Positions 26,888-36,521 of a stretch of DNA of 64,000 nucleotides are shown here, one piece after another; the stretch's first letter is position 1, and each line of letters opens with the position of its first letter. The stretch is from Butyrivibrio sp. AE2015 (GTDB lineage Bacteria > Bacillota > Clostridia > Lachnospirales > Lachnospiraceae). The stretch covers positions 62,001 through 126,000 of the forward strand of contig NZ_ATVR01000007.1 in assembly GCF_000420825.1 (NCBI RefSeq). Reading direction: 5' to 3'. The translations under genes were made by a program, and so were the position numbers. Below the pieces are notes generated by a model. That model searched no databases, was not told where the DNA came from, and saw nothing but the letters and a program-made list of their open reading frames with translations.

Positions 26888-28257
26888 TGGCTTTTGAAAG
26901 TCTTACCGATAAATTGCAGGATGCCTTTAAGGGGCTTAGGAGCAAGGGAACTTTAACTGAAGATGATGTAAAAGCTGCTTTAAAAGAAGTTAAGATGGCT
27001 CTTTTGGAAGCGGATGTTAACTTTAAGGTTGTCAAACAGTTTGTTTCTTCAGTTCAGGAGAGAGCAATCGGCGAGGAAGTTCTAAACGGACTGAATCCTG
27101 CTCAGATGGTCATCAAGATTGTCAATGAAGAGATGACCAAGCTCATGGGCTCTGAGACAACAGAGCTTATGCTTCAGGATAGCAAGTATATCACTGTTAT
27201 CATGATGTGTGGTCTTCAGGGTGCTGGTAAAACAACTACCGCAGCTAAACTTGCCGGAAAACTTAAAGGCAAAAGAAAACCGCTGCTTGTAGCCTGTGAT
27301 ATTTATAGACCGGCGGCTATTGATCAGCTTGAGGTCAATGCTAAAAAGCAGGAAGTTGATTTCTTTTCAATGGGCACAGATGTTAGCCCAGTTAAAATTG
27401 CTAAATCCGCAATGGACTATGCAAAAGAGCATGGCCACAATGTTGTGATTTTAGATACAGCGGGTCGCCTTCAGATTGATGAAGCGATGATGAAAGAACT
27501 GCGTGATATTAAGGATGCTGTTACAGTGCATCACACACTCCTTGTAGTAGATGCCATGACTGGTCAGGAAGCGGTTAACGTTGCTGAGCAGTTCAATGAA
27601 AAGGTCGGCATAAACGGAATCATCCTTTCTAAGATGGATGGTGATTCACGAGGCGGTGCAGCTCTTTCAACCAAGGCAGTTACAGGAAAGCCTATTCTGT
27701 TCGTCGGTATGGGCGAGAAGTTATCTGACCTTGAACAGTTCTATCCGGATCGTATGGCAAGCCGTATCCTTGGAATGGGAGATGTGCTAAGCCTTATCGA
27801 TAAAGCCGTTGAGGCAAACGCAGAGCGTGATGCTGAAAAAGACCGCGAGATGGTCTCCAAGATGAAGAAGGGCAAGATCGACTTCGAAATGTATCTTGAG
27901 AGCATGAAGCAGATGCGCAATATGGGAGGACTTGCTTCCATAATGGGAATGCTTCCGGGTATGGGCAAGATAAGCGATGATCAGCTCCCTGATGAGAAAC
28001 AGCTTGCAAGGATTGAAGCTATTGTACTTTCAATGACTCCTGAAGAGCGCAGGAATCCTAAACTTATGACTCCACAGAGAAAGTTCAGGATTGCTAAGGG
28101 ATCAGGTAACGATATTGCAGCTGTAAACCGCTTCATAAAGCAGTTTGAACAGATGCAGAAAATGATGAAGCAGATGCCAGGTCTTATGGGCGGCAAGAGA
28201 GGATTTGGAAAATTTGGTAATCCTTTCGGAGGCTTCGGCGGCAATAAGTTCTTTTGA
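26887..28257 (+). CDS. ffh: signal recognition particle protein Ffh
   Basis: 456 residues. NG GTPase domain: [15 protein letters not shown], '[12 protein letters not shown]', '[13 protein letters not shown]' and '[10 protein letters not shown]'. The C-terminal M domain is methionine-rich ('MIRQ'-type helices, '[15 protein letters not shown]') and ends with a glycine/phenylalanine-rich tail. It binds 4.5S/SRP RNA and signal sequences and delivers ribosomes to FtsY. SRP RNA is not encoded in the window. Confidence 0.98.
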   Translation: MAFESLTDKLQDAFKGLRSKGTLTEDDVKAALKEVKMALLEADVNFKVVKQFVSSVQERAIGEEVLNGLNPAQMVIKIVNEEMTKLMGSETTELMLQDSKYITVIMMCGLQGAGKTTTAAKLAGKLKGKRKPLLVACDIYRPAAIDQLEVNAKKQEVDFFSMGTDVSPVKIAKSAMDYAKEHGHNVVILDTAGRLQIDEAMMKELRDIKDAVTVHHTLLVVDAMTGQEAVNVAEQFNEKVGINGIILSKMDGDSRGGAALSTKAVTGKPILFVGMGEKLSDLEQFYPDRMASRILGMGDVLSLIDKAVEANAERDAEKDREMVSKMKKGKIDFEMYLESMKQMRNMGGLASIMGMLPGMGKISDDQLPDEKQLARIEAIVLSMTPEERRNPKLMTPQRKFRIAKGSGNDIAAVNRFIKQFEQMQKMMKQMPGLMGGKRGFGKFGNPFGGFGGNKFF

Positions 28258-28340
28258 TATGTGATTCAGCAAATAGCTGGTTTATCCATATAAATACAAT
28301 ATTATTTAATTTTTTATTCATTTTACGGAGGAAATTTAAA

Positions 28341-28583
28341 ATGGCAGTAAAGATCAGATTAAAGAGAATTGGTAAGAAGAAGGTTCCTTTCTACAGAATC
28401 ATCGTTTCTGATTCAAAGTTCCCTGTACAGGGTAAGTTCATCGAGGAGATCGGAACATACGATCCTAACACAGATCCTAGCACAGTAAAGTTCAACGAAG
28501 AACTTGCAAAGAAGTGGCTTTCAAACGGTGCACAGCCTACAGAGTCTGTTGCAAAGCTTCTTAAGCAGGCTGGTATCAAGTAA
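28341..28583 (+). CDS. rpsP: 30S ribosomal protein S16
   Basis: 80 residues from the ATG at 28341 with a strong ACGGAGGAAA site; upstream in-frame starts overlap ffh. Typical S16: '[20 protein letters not shown]', 'IGTYDP' and 'AQPTESV'. First of the rpsP-khpA-trmD-rimM cluster. Confidence 0.98.
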   Translation: MAVKIRLKRIGKKKVPFYRIIVSDSKFPVQGKFIEEIGTYDPNTDPSTVKFNEELAKKWLSNGAQPTESVAKLLKQAGIK

Positions 28584-28630
28584 TAAAACTTGAATTATAA
28601 ATTTTAATTACTTGTGCCGGAGGTTAATCA

Positions 28631-28858
28631 ATGAAAGAGTTAGTTGAAGTAATCGCAAAATCGCTCGTTGATAATCCTGAAGAAGTCGTTGTGACTGAGA
28701 AGGCAGAGGGGCGTAATATTATGATCGAGCTTCATGTTGCACCTTCAGACATGGGCAAGGTAATTGGCAAACAGGGACGCATTGCTAAGGCAATCAGAGC
28801 TGTTGTAAAGGCTGCTTCTACCAGAGAAAACCTTAAGGTAGACGTGGAGATAGTTTAA
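28631..28858 (+). CDS. khpA: KH-domain RNA-binding protein KhpA
   Basis: 75 residues, a single KH domain with the GKQG loop ('GKVIGKQGRIAKAIR'). KhpA with KhpB binds many RNAs and affects cell elongation and division in Gram-positive bacteria. CCGGAGG site. Standard position between rpsP and trmD. Confidence 0.96.
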   Translation: MKELVEVIAKSLVDNPEEVVVTEKAEGRNIMIELHVAPSDMGKVIGKQGRIAKAIRAVVKAASTRENLKVDVEIV

Positions 28859-28869
28859 GCCAAATATTA

Positions 28870-28910
28870 TTGAGTCGAATTGGTAACATACCAATTCGGC
28901 TCAAATTTAA
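28870..28910 (+). other. strong hairpin between khpA and trmD
   Basis: A 15-bp stem (28870-28884 with 28890-28904, one G-T pair, 5-nt loop). It is followed by ATTTAAAA and lacks a U-tract, so a processing or stability element is more likely than a terminator. Confidence 0.6.
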
Positions 28911-28949
28911 AATAAGCATTTATGCTTGTAATTTTTAGTGGGATATAAG

Positions 28950-29699
28950 ATGAATTTTCACATCATGACATTGTTTCCCGAAATGATTCAGAGTTCTCTT
29001 TCAAGTAGCATTACAGGAAGAGCTGAAAATAAGGGATATATTTCTTTTAATGCAGTAAATATCAGAGATTATTCTAATGATCTCAAACATCACAAGGTTG
29101 ACGATTATACATATGGTGGCGGTGCTGGTATGCTTATGCAGGCACAGCCTATTTATGATTGTTTTATAGATATCAAAAACAAGATCATCCAAAACGGTGG
29201 GAAGTCTCCAAGGGTCATTTACGTTACTCCTCAGGGAAGCGTATTTAACCAGCAAAAAGCTCAGGAGCTCTCAAAAGAGGAGGATCTTGTTTTTTTATGC
29301 GGCCATTATGAGGGCGTAGATGAGAGAGTTTTAGAAGAGATTGTTACTGACTATATTTCAATCGGAGATTATGTCCTTACTGGTGGAGAGCTTCCGGCCA
29401 TGGTCATGATCGATGCAATCTCAAGGCTTGTTCCCGGTGTTCTTAATAATGATGAGTCTGCTCTTACGGAGAGTTTTCACAATAATCTTCTTGAGTACCC
29501 TCAATATTCAAGACCGGAGGAATGGATGGGCAAAAAAGTGCCTTCGATTCTTTTGTCGGGAGACCACAAGAAGGTTGATGAGTGGAGACTTGAGCAGTCG
29601 ATTATAAGGACAAAAGAAAGGCGTCCTGATCTTTATGAAAAGTGGCTTTTAGAAAATCCGCCAAAGCCTGAGAAAAAGAAAAGAAGGAGAATAAAATGA
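28950..29699 (+). CDS. trmD: tRNA (guanine37-N1)-methyltransferase
   Basis: 249 residues from the ATG at 28950; a GTG four codons upstream is possible but would consume the GTGGGAT region that can serve as ribosome site. SPOUT trefoil-knot motifs: 'CGHYEGVDERV', 'SIGDYVLTGGELPAM' and 'EYPQYSRP'. It methylates G37 next to the anticodon to prevent frameshifting. Lysine/arginine-rich C-terminus. Overlaps rimM by four bases (ATGA). Confidence 0.97.
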   Translation: MNFHIMTLFPEMIQSSLSSSITGRAENKGYISFNAVNIRDYSNDLKHHKVDDYTYGGGAGMLMQAQPIYDCFIDIKNKIIQNGGKSPRVIYVTPQGSVFNQQKAQELSKEEDLVFLCGHYEGVDERVLEEIVTDYISIGDYVLTGGELPAMVMIDAISRLVPGVLNNDESALTESFHNNLLEYPQYSRPEEWMGKKVPSILLSGDHKKVDEWRLEQSIIRTKERRPDLYEKWLLENPPKPEKKKRRRIK

Positions 29700-30208
29700 C
29701 AGATAGATTTCAGGTTGGTGTAATAGCATCTACACATGGCCTTATGGGTGAAGTTAATGTATTTCCTACAACTGAGGATCCGAACAGATTTAAGAAACTT
29801 AAAAAAGTAACTCTTCACACCCAGAGAGGAGAAGAGATGGAGCTTGATGTTCAGAGCGCAAAATTTTTCAAGAAATTTGTCATTGTTAAATTCAAACAGT
29901 TTAATAATATAAACGAAGTTGAGAAATTCAAGGGATGCGAGCTAACCATCGAGAGAAAAGATGCTCTAAAGCTTAATCCCGGCGAGTATTACTGCGCAGA
30001 TCTTATTGGTCTTGATATAGTCGATGAGGATGGAAACGTTCTGGGGAGCGTGACGGATGTTATTCAGACCGGTGCCAATGATGTCTATGAGATGAAAAGG
30101 ACAGATGGCGGCGAGAACGTCTATATTCCTGCTATAAAAGACTGTATAAAAGAAATAGATATAACGAAAAAAAGAATTATTATACATGTTATGGATGGAC
30201 TTATGTAA
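29696..30208 (+). CDS. rimM: 16S rRNA processing protein RimM
   Basis: 170 residues with the RimM N-terminal beta-barrel ('VGVIASTHGLMGEVNV') and a C-terminal PRC barrel ('DLIGLDIVDEDGNVLGSV', 'YIPAIKDCIKEID'). It aids 30S assembly by binding S19. ATG overlaps the trmD stop. In many relatives rplS follows directly; here a nucleoside operon intervenes. Confidence 0.97.
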   Translation: MTDRFQVGVIASTHGLMGEVNVFPTTEDPNRFKKLKKVTLHTQRGEEMELDVQSAKFFKKFVIVKFKQFNNINEVEKFKGCELTIERKDALKLNPGEYYCADLIGLDIVDEDGNVLGSVTDVIQTGANDVYEMKRTDGGENVYIPAIKDCIKEIDITKKRIIIHVMDGLM

Positions 30209-30283
30209 ATCCTGATGACTTTTATTGCTAAATAAACTATAATTATATGTGTTAGTTTTTTACTAGGAATGTGAGGAAAAGTA

Positions 30284-31060
30284 ATGGTTGATTATACAGA
30301 AGGTGCGGGGTACCAATATCATACACACGTTGCTCCGGGAGATGTAGGAAGATATGTTATTCTTACTGGGGATCCTGGACGTTGTGAGTCTATTTCCAAG
30401 TTATTGGACAATCCCAAATTTGTTGCTTATAACAGAGAATATAACTGCTACACAGGATATCTGGACGGAGAAAAGGTAAGTGTTATTTCCCATGGTATCG
30501 GTGGAGCATCTACTGCAATATGTATTGAAGAGCTTGCAAAGTGCGGCGCAGATACATTTATCAGAATGGGTACTTCAGGTGGAATGCAGGATGATGTAAT
30601 CGGAGGCGATATAGTTATCGCGTCAGGAGCTATAAGAGCTGAAGGCACATCTAAGGAATATGCTCCGATCGAGTACCCGGCAGTTGCTTCTTTTGAAGTT
30701 GTAAATGCTTTGGTTGAGGGAGCTAAAAAGGCAGGAGCCAATTACCACGTAGGTGTTGCACAGTGCAAGGATTCTTTCTTTGGACAGCATGAGCCTGAGA
30801 CAAAACCTGTTGGTCCGGAGCTTTTATATAAGTGGGATGCATGGATCAAGTGCGGCGCCCTTTGCTCTGAAATGGAAAGCTCAACATTATTTATAGTTGG
30901 TAGTTATTTAAGACTTCGTACTGGTGCGGTTTTGCTTGTTGTCGCAAACCAGGAGCGAGCTAAAAAAGGTCTTTCTAATCCTCAGGTACACGAAATGGAT
31001 AAAGTGTACAGTACAACAATAGAGGCCATTAGAAGACTCATTGCCTCGGATAAAACCTGA
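30284..31060 (+). CDS. udp: nucleoside phosphorylase, uridine-phosphorylase-like
   Basis: 258 residues of the PNP/UDP family: 'LTGDPGRCESI' (phosphate loop), 'GIGGASTAICIEEL', 'RMGTSGGMQ' and 'SEMESSTLF' (ribose-binding Met-Glu). The size and the Q/H-rich insert near 160-170 fit uridine phosphorylase. It splits nucleosides to base and ribose-1-phosphate. GTGAGGAAAAG site. A TATAAT at 30238-30243 probably serves as its -10. It leads a unit with a BMP-type ABC nucleoside importer and cytidine deaminase, so pyrimidine salvage is a coherent role. Confidence 0.88.
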   Translation: MVDYTEGAGYQYHTHVAPGDVGRYVILTGDPGRCESISKLLDNPKFVAYNREYNCYTGYLDGEKVSVISHGIGGASTAICIEELAKCGADTFIRMGTSGGMQDDVIGGDIVIASGAIRAEGTSKEYAPIEYPAVASFEVVNALVEGAKKAGANYHVGVAQCKDSFFGQHEPETKPVGPELLYKWDAWIKCGALCSEMESSTLFIVGSYLRLRTGAVLLVVANQERAKKGLSNPQVHEMDKVYSTTIEAIRRLIASDKT

Positions 31061-31111
31061 AAAGGGGTTTATCAATAAATGTTTTCATTAATCAAAAAAT
31101 GGAGGACGATT

Positions 31112-32332
31112 ATGAAAAAGAAATTTTTAGCAGTACTTATGGCTGCAACAATGGTTTCTTCACTTGTAGCTTGCGGACAGACAGCTACTACAACAACAGA
31201 AACTACTGAGACAACTGAGGCTACTCAGGAGACACAGGTTACTGAGCCAGCAGCTGAAACAGCAGCTGAGACTACAGAAGCTGGTGACAAGATGATGATC
31301 GCTATGGTAACAGACTACGGCGATATCACAGACCAGTCTTTCAACCAGTCAACTTATGAGGCTTGTAAGGCATTTGCTGAGGCAAACAATGCTGAGTTCA
31401 CTTACTACAAGCCAGAAGGCGACTCAACAGCAGAGAGAGTTGCTATGATCGATAAGGCTGTATCTGATGGTTACAACGTAATCGTAATGCCTGGTTATGC
31501 ATTTGCAGAAGCTATCGTTGAGACAGCTGATATGTACCCAGACGTTAAGTTTGTTGCTCTTGATGTTTCTGAGTATGACCTTGAAGGTGATGGATCTGAT
31601 TTCAATTCAGAGACATATCCTAACGTATTCTCAGCAGTATATCAGGAAGAGCTTCCTGGATACATGGCTGGTTATGCTGCAGTAAAGATGGGCTATACAC
31701 AGCTTGGTTTCCTTGGCGGTATGGCTGTTCCTGCTGTTATCCGTTATGGCTATGGCTTCGTTCAGGGTGCTGACGCTGCTGCAAAGGAGCTTGGCGCTGA
31801 CGTTTCTATCAACTATGCATATGGTAACCAGTTCTACGGTGATTCAGATATCACAGCTGCTATGGATACATGGTATCAGGGCGGCACACAGGTAGTATTC
31901 GCTTGTGGTGGCGGTATCTTCACATCAGCTGGTGAGGCTGCAGGCAAGGTTGGCGGAAAAGTTATCGGTGTTGACGTTGACCAGTCAAAGACTATCGATG
32001 GAATGTTTGAAGCAGGTATGACTGTTACTTCAGCTATGAAGGGCCTTCAGGCTACAGTTAACACACTTCTTGCTGCTATCAGAGATGGTCAGTGGGATTC
32101 TTATGCCGGCAAGATTCTTAACCTTGGTCTTGTTTCTGGCGATGACACATCACTTAACTATGTTGGTCTTCCAGAAGATACAACAATTTGGACAGAATCT
32201 TTCACAGTTGATGATTACAAGAAGCTCGTTGCTGATATGGTAAGCGGCGCTGTAACAGTATCTAACGATACAACAGCAGCTGAGCCTACAGCAGAGAATG
32301 TAAAGATCAACTTCCAGGGCAATATTAAGTAA
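31112..32332 (+). CDS. BMP-family nucleoside-binding lipoprotein
   Basis: 406 residues from the ATG at 31112 with ATGGAGGACG; an upstream in-frame ATG at 31079 would destroy the signal peptide layout. Lipoprotein signal with lipobox LVAC (Cys21), a Thr/Glu-rich linker ~22-60, then the Basic Membrane Protein / PnrA-like fold ('DYGDITDQSFNQ', 'GMAVPAVIRYGYGF', 'IGVDVDQSKT'). It is the extracellular receptor of the ABC importer encoded by the next three genes. A hairpin with U-tract after it probably sets its expression above the transporter genes. Confidence 0.93.
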   Translation: MKKKFLAVLMAATMVSSLVACGQTATTTTETTETTEATQETQVTEPAAETAAETTEAGDKMMIAMVTDYGDITDQSFNQSTYEACKAFAEANNAEFTYYKPEGDSTAERVAMIDKAVSDGYNVIVMPGYAFAEAIVETADMYPDVKFVALDVSEYDLEGDGSDFNSETYPNVFSAVYQEELPGYMAGYAAVKMGYTQLGFLGGMAVPAVIRYGYGFVQGADAAAKELGADVSINYAYGNQFYGDSDITAAMDTWYQGGTQVVFACGGGIFTSAGEAAGKVGGKVIGVDVDQSKTIDGMFEAGMTVTSAMKGLQATVNTLLAAIRDGQWDSYAGKILNLGLVSGDDTSLNYVGLPEDTTIWTESFTVDDYKKLVADMVSGAVTVSNDTTAAEPTAENVKINFQGNIK

Positions 32333-32355
32333 TAATTACTTCAGTATGAAGTTCA

Positions 32356-32390
32356 GGGACCGGAAGCCTCAAAACTTTCGGTCTCTTTTT
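32356..32390 (+). terminator. attenuating terminator between the lipoprotein and ABC ATPase genes
   Basis: GGGACCGGAAG / CTTTCGGTCTC, 11 pairs with two G-T, 8-nt loop, then TTTTT. It lies inside the operon, so it probably causes partial termination. Confidence 0.7.
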
Positions 32391-32432
32391 ACCAGTCAAA
32401 TGGTGATTAATATTGGTAGGAGGAAAAAGAAG

Positions 32433-33974
32433 GTGGCTTTAGAAAGCGCGTATGCTATTGAAATGCTAAATATAACAAAGCGTTTCCCTGGAATAATTGC
32501 GAACGACAATGTTACTATTCAGCTCAAAAAAGGTGAAATACACGCTCTTTTAGGGGAAAATGGTGCTGGTAAGTCAACACTCATGAGCGTTTTGTTCGGC
32601 CTTTATCAGGCAGAAGAGGGGACAATTAAAAAGGATGGTAAGGTTGTTACTATCAACAATCCTAATGATGCCAATGACCTTGGAATAGGAATGGTTCATC
32701 AGCACTTCAAACTTGTTCAGTGCTTTACTGTTCTTGATAACATCATCCTTGGGGTGGAGACAACAAAACATGGATTTTTACAGAAAGATGTAGCAAGAAA
32801 GAGAATCTTGGAGCTTTCTGACAAATATGGTCTTAAGGTAGATCCTGATGCAAAGATTGAGGATATTACCGTAGGAATGCAGCAGAGAACTGAAATTCTT
32901 AAGATGCTCTACAGAGATAATGAGATTCTTATTTTTGATGAGCCTACAGCTGTTTTAACTCCTGCAGAAATTGATGAACTTATGCAGATCATGAGAAATC
33001 TTGCAAAAGAGGGTAAGTCAATTCTCTTTATTTCTCACAAGCTTGCTGAGATCATGTCTGTTGCAGACAGATGCACTGTACTTAGACGTGGTAAGTACAT
33101 TGGAACTGTTAATATTGCTGACACTAATCAGGAAGAGCTCAGCCGTATGATGATCGGTAGAGATGTACAGCTTGTCGCAACAAAGGAAGATAAGACACCT
33201 GGTGATGTTATTCTTCATGTTGAGAATATGACTGTTCCTTCCAAGCTTCACCATAACAATGCAGTAAAAAATGTTTCTTTTGATGTAAGATCAGGAGAAA
33301 TCGTATGTATTGCCGGCATCGATGGCAACGGTCAGACAGAACTTGTTTATGGTTTATCAGGTCTTGAGAATATTACTTCCGGTAAGATCACGCTTTCAGG
33401 AAAAGACATTTCTCATGCATCTATCAGAGAGAGATCTCTTAGCGGAATGAGCCATATTCCTGAAGACAGACACAAACATGGCCTTGTTATGGACTATTCA
33501 CTTGCCTATAATCTTGTGCTTCAGAGGTATTTTGAACCACAGTTTAGTTCAAAGGGATTCCTTAAAAAAGGCGAGATAAACAAGTATGCTGAAAAGCTCA
33601 TTGATCAGTATGATATCAGATCAGGCCAGGGTGCTCCTACAATTGCAAGGAGTATGTCAGGTGGTAACCAGCAGAAAGCAATCATTGCTAGAGAAATTGA
33701 TAAGGATCCGGATCTTCTGATCGCGGTTCAGCCTACCAGAGGTCTTGATGTAGGCGCTATCGAATATATTCACAAGCAGCTTATTGCCAGAAGAGATGAG
33801 GGACACGCAGTTCTTTTGGTTTCTCTTGAACTGGAAGAAGTTATGAGTATATCAGACAGAATACTTGTTATGTACGAAGGCGAGATAGTAGGAGAGTTTG
33901 ATCCAAAGAAGACAACTCCTGAAGAACTTGGTCTTTACATGGCAGGAGCAAAGAGAAAGGAGGCTGGAGCTTAA
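32433..33974 (+). CDS. nucleoside/simple-sugar ABC transporter ATP-binding protein (tandem ATPase)
   Basis: 513 residues starting at GTG 32433, with GGAGG 9-10 bp upstream. An earlier ATG at 32346 would place the terminator hairpin inside the coding region. Two ABC domains: the first with Walker A (GENGAGKSTLM), degenerate signature 'DITVGMQQRTEIL' and Walker B 'ILIFDEPTAVLTP'. The second has an altered Walker A ('GIDGNGQTELV'), signature 'SMSGGNQQKAIIAREI' and a divergent Walker B ('LLIAVQPTRGLD'). Typical of NupO/RbsA-like energy subunits. One base separates it from the first permease. Confidence 0.94.
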   Translation: MALESAYAIEMLNITKRFPGIIANDNVTIQLKKGEIHALLGENGAGKSTLMSVLFGLYQAEEGTIKKDGKVVTINNPNDANDLGIGMVHQHFKLVQCFTVLDNIILGVETTKHGFLQKDVARKRILELSDKYGLKVDPDAKIEDITVGMQQRTEILKMLYRDNEILIFDEPTAVLTPAEIDELMQIMRNLAKEGKSILFISHKLAEIMSVADRCTVLRRGKYIGTVNIADTNQEELSRMMIGRDVQLVATKEDKTPGDVILHVENMTVPSKLHHNNAVKNVSFDVRSGEIVCIAGIDGNGQTELVYGLSGLENITSGKITLSGKDISHASIRERSLSGMSHIPEDRHKHGLVMDYSLAYNLVLQRYFEPQFSSKGFLKKGEINKYAEKLIDQYDIRSGQGAPTIARSMSGGNQQKAIIAREIDKDPDLLIAVQPTRGLDVGAIEYIHKQLIARRDEGHAVLLVSLELEEVMSISDRILVMYEGEIVGEFDPKKTTPEELGLYMAGAKRKEAGA

Positions 33975-33975
33975 A

Positions 33976-35106
33976 ATGGCTGGAAATAACAGAAAAATGG
34001 AAAAAGAAAGCTTTTTCTCAAAGCCGGCAGTCCAGTCTATAACTGCGTCATTACTTTGTATAGTTATAGGACTATTGATAGGATACATTGCCCTTCTTAT
34101 CATTAACCCTGTTGGTGCTACAGAAGCTATTATCACAATTATAAAGAACTATTTCACATATCCATCAAAGGCGGCAGCACTTAAGTACCTTGGTAACACA
34201 CTTGTAAAGGCAGCACCACTTCTTATGTGTGCTTTATCTATTCAGTTCTGTTATCAGGCCGGATTATTCAACATTGGAGCTGCAGGACAGTACGTTGCCG
34301 GAGCAGGAGCTTCACTTTATTTTGCACTTGGTTTTGGACTTCCATGGTATATATGTATTCTTGCAGCACTTGTTGCTGGTGGAATCTTCGGAATCATCGT
34401 TGGAATTTTAAAGGCATATCTCAATGTTAATGAGGTTATTTCAGGAATCATGCTTAACTGGATTGGACTTTATACAGTTAATATGCTCCTTGGAGGCGTA
34501 AAAGAGGTTTCAAGCCCTTATACACTTTCACTTGCAAGTACTAATCCTTCGGCTATCATTCCTTCACTTGGACTTGAGAAGCTCTTTTCAAACAATAAGT
34601 ATGTTACAATTGCGATTCCTTTAGCTGTGATTATTGCGATCATTTTAAAGGTTATCTTGAGCATGACTGTATTTGGATATGAGATCAAGGCAACAGGTAT
34701 TGCAAAGGATGCTGCAAAATACAGCGGAATGAAAGAAAAGAAGAATGTTATTCTTACTCTTTTCATCGGCGGTGGTCTTGCAGGTCTTGGAGCTGCATTC
34801 CTTTTCCTTACAGGATATGAGCAGTGGTCTGTAACACAGTCATCTGTTCCTGGAATGGGCTTTAATGGTATTGCTGCAACATTCCTTGGCGGACTTGATC
34901 CTATAGGAACAATTTTTGCATCATACTTTATTCAGCACATTACAAGTGGTGGTTCATACCTTGATAAGAACGTTTATCCATCACAGATTTCAGATTTTAT
35001 ATCTTCAATAATCATCTACCTCTGCGGATTTGTTCTCTTCTTTAAGTTCTTCTTAAACAGCAGAATAAGAGCCGGCAAGGAAAAGAAAGAAGGAGGTAAT
35101 AAATAA
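33976..35106 (+). CDS. nucleoside ABC transporter permease 1
   Basis: 376 residues from the ATG at 33976. About nine hydrophobic segments and the BPD_transp_2 family motif region ('LFNIGAAGQYVAGA', 'NEVISGIMLNWIG', 'GGLAGLGAAF'). It forms the import channel with the second permease. GGAGC region at the end of the ATPase gene acts as ribosome site. Overlaps permease 2 by one base (TAATG). Confidence 0.92.
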   Translation: MAGNNRKMEKESFFSKPAVQSITASLLCIVIGLLIGYIALLIINPVGATEAIITIIKNYFTYPSKAAALKYLGNTLVKAAPLLMCALSIQFCYQAGLFNIGAAGQYVAGAGASLYFALGFGLPWYICILAALVAGGIFGIIVGILKAYLNVNEVISGIMLNWIGLYTVNMLLGGVKEVSSPYTLSLASTNPSAIIPSLGLEKLFSNNKYVTIAIPLAVIIAIILKVILSMTVFGYEIKATGIAKDAAKYSGMKEKKNVILTLFIGGGLAGLGAAFLFLTGYEQWSVTQSSVPGMGFNGIAATFLGGLDPIGTIFASYFIQHITSGGSYLDKNVYPSQISDFISSIIIYLCGFVLFFKFFLNSRIRAGKEKKEGGNK

Positions 35107-36047
35107 TGGTATTACTTCTTCAATACACATTACTTTTTTCATCAGTACTTATCCTGGTTGCTCTTGGTGGATGTTTTTCGGAGCATTCAGGTGTTATTAA
35201 CCTTGGACTTGAGGGAATAATGGTTATGGGAGCTTTAGGCGGAGCCCTTACATTAAAGGTTATTTCACCTACACTTCCCGCTATAGTTATTGTTCTTACA
35301 GTGTTACTTACTTCAACTTTGTGCGGAGTACTTTATTCAGTTCTTTTGGCTTTTGCCTGCATCAATTTCAAGGCAGATCAGACACTGGTAGGAACAGCTC
35401 TTAACATGCTTGCGGCAGCTGCTGCAACAGTTATTGTCAAGACTATCAATATTGCTGAAAATCCTGATAACGTATCATCAACTGTTCAGTATGTAGCTTC
35501 TAAAAAAGCTCTTGTCGTTAACATTGGAAGCTTCCAGTTCAACTGGTTTATGCTTGTAGCTCTTATAGCTCTTATAGCAGCTTATGTTATTCTCTATAAG
35601 ACAAGATTTGGCTTAAGACTTATGGCTTGCGGTGAGCATCCTCAGGCTGCTGACAGTGTTGGAATCAATGTTTATACAATGCGCTGGGCCGGTGTTCTTA
35701 TTTCCGGAATGCTTGCAGGAATCGGTGGTATTGTCTACATTACAGCCGGAGTAAGTGAATGGAAGTTCGAAAACGGTGTTGCAGGTTTTGGATTCCTTGC
35801 CCTTGCAGTTATGATCTTTGGACAGTGGAAGCCTCTCAACATTGGTCTTGCAGCTTTGTTGTTTGGGTTCTTTAGAGCTCTTTCCAACGTTTACTCAGGA
35901 TTTGACTTTTTGGCAGCGCTCAATATTCCGAGTTCTGTATATAATATGATGCCTTATATCATTTCTCTTGCAGTACTTGCATTTACGTCTGCGAACTCAA
36001 GAGCACCTAAGGCAGAAGGAATTCCTTACGACAAGGGATCAAGGTGA
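35106..36047 (+). CDS. nucleoside ABC transporter permease 2
   Basis: 313 residues, eight or nine membrane segments, BPD_transp_2 family: 'HSGVINLGLEGIMVMGAL', 'GLRLMACGEHPQAADSVGI' and 'ISGMLAGIGGIVYI'. Paired with the preceding permease. AAGGAGG site in the end of permease 1. Confidence 0.92.
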   Translation: MVLLLQYTLLFSSVLILVALGGCFSEHSGVINLGLEGIMVMGALGGALTLKVISPTLPAIVIVLTVLLTSTLCGVLYSVLLAFACINFKADQTLVGTALNMLAAAAATVIVKTINIAENPDNVSSTVQYVASKKALVVNIGSFQFNWFMLVALIALIAAYVILYKTRFGLRLMACGEHPQAADSVGINVYTMRWAGVLISGMLAGIGGIVYITAGVSEWKFENGVAGFGFLALAVMIFGQWKPLNIGLAALLFGFFRALSNVYSGFDFLAALNIPSSVYNMMPYIISLAVLAFTSANSRAPKAEGIPYDKGSR

Positions 36048-36055
36048 TTTTTTAT

Positions 36056-36481
36056 ATGAATGAAAAACAAATTAAAGAATTAATAGAGAAAGCTTTGGAT
36101 ATGAGAAATTTTTCTTATACTCCATATTCTCACTTCAATGTTGGAGCAGCGCTTCTTAGTGCTGATGACAGGATATTTACAGGATGCAATATAGAAAATG
36201 CTTCTTATACACCTACCAATTGCGCAGAGAGAACAGCTTTTTTCAAGGCGGTAAGTGAGGGCGTGCTCACTTTTAAAGCAATAGCAATTGTGGGAGGACC
36301 TGCAGATGCAACAGAGCTTGAATACTGTCCTCCATGTGGAGTTTGCAGACAGGTTATGAGCGAGTTCTGCGATGATGAGTTTATAGTTATTGTTGCAAAA
36401 TCAACTGATGAATACAGGGTATATACCTTACCTGAAATCCTTCCAGACAGATTTGGACCTACAAATCTCATTAAAAGATAA
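36056..36481 (+). CDS. cdd: cytidine deaminase
   Basis: 141 residues from the ATG at 36056, with AAGG nine bases upstream. The homotetrameric zinc type: 'GCNIENASYTPTNCAERTA' holds the first zinc cysteine and catalytic Glu, 'CPPCGVCRQV' the other two cysteines. It converts (deoxy)cytidine to uridine, which the phosphorylase of this operon can then cleave. Last gene of the nucleoside unit; no strong terminator follows. Confidence 0.97.
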   Translation: MNEKQIKELIEKALDMRNFSYTPYSHFNVGAALLSADDRIFTGCNIENASYTPTNCAERTAFFKAVSEGVLTFKAIAIVGGPADATELEYCPPCGVCRQVMSEFCDDEFIVIVAKSTDEYRVYTLPEILPDRFGPTNLIKR

Positions 36482-36491
36482 GAATCATTTG

Positions 36492-36521
36492 TTGACGGAT
36501 TAACATATTTTGTGTTATATT
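36492..36521 (+). promoter_or_regulatory. promoter for rplS
   Basis: TTGACG (36492-36497), 18-bp spacer, TATATT (36516-36521) preceded by TGT, an extended -10 arrangement. It gives rplS its own promoter. Confidence 0.75.
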
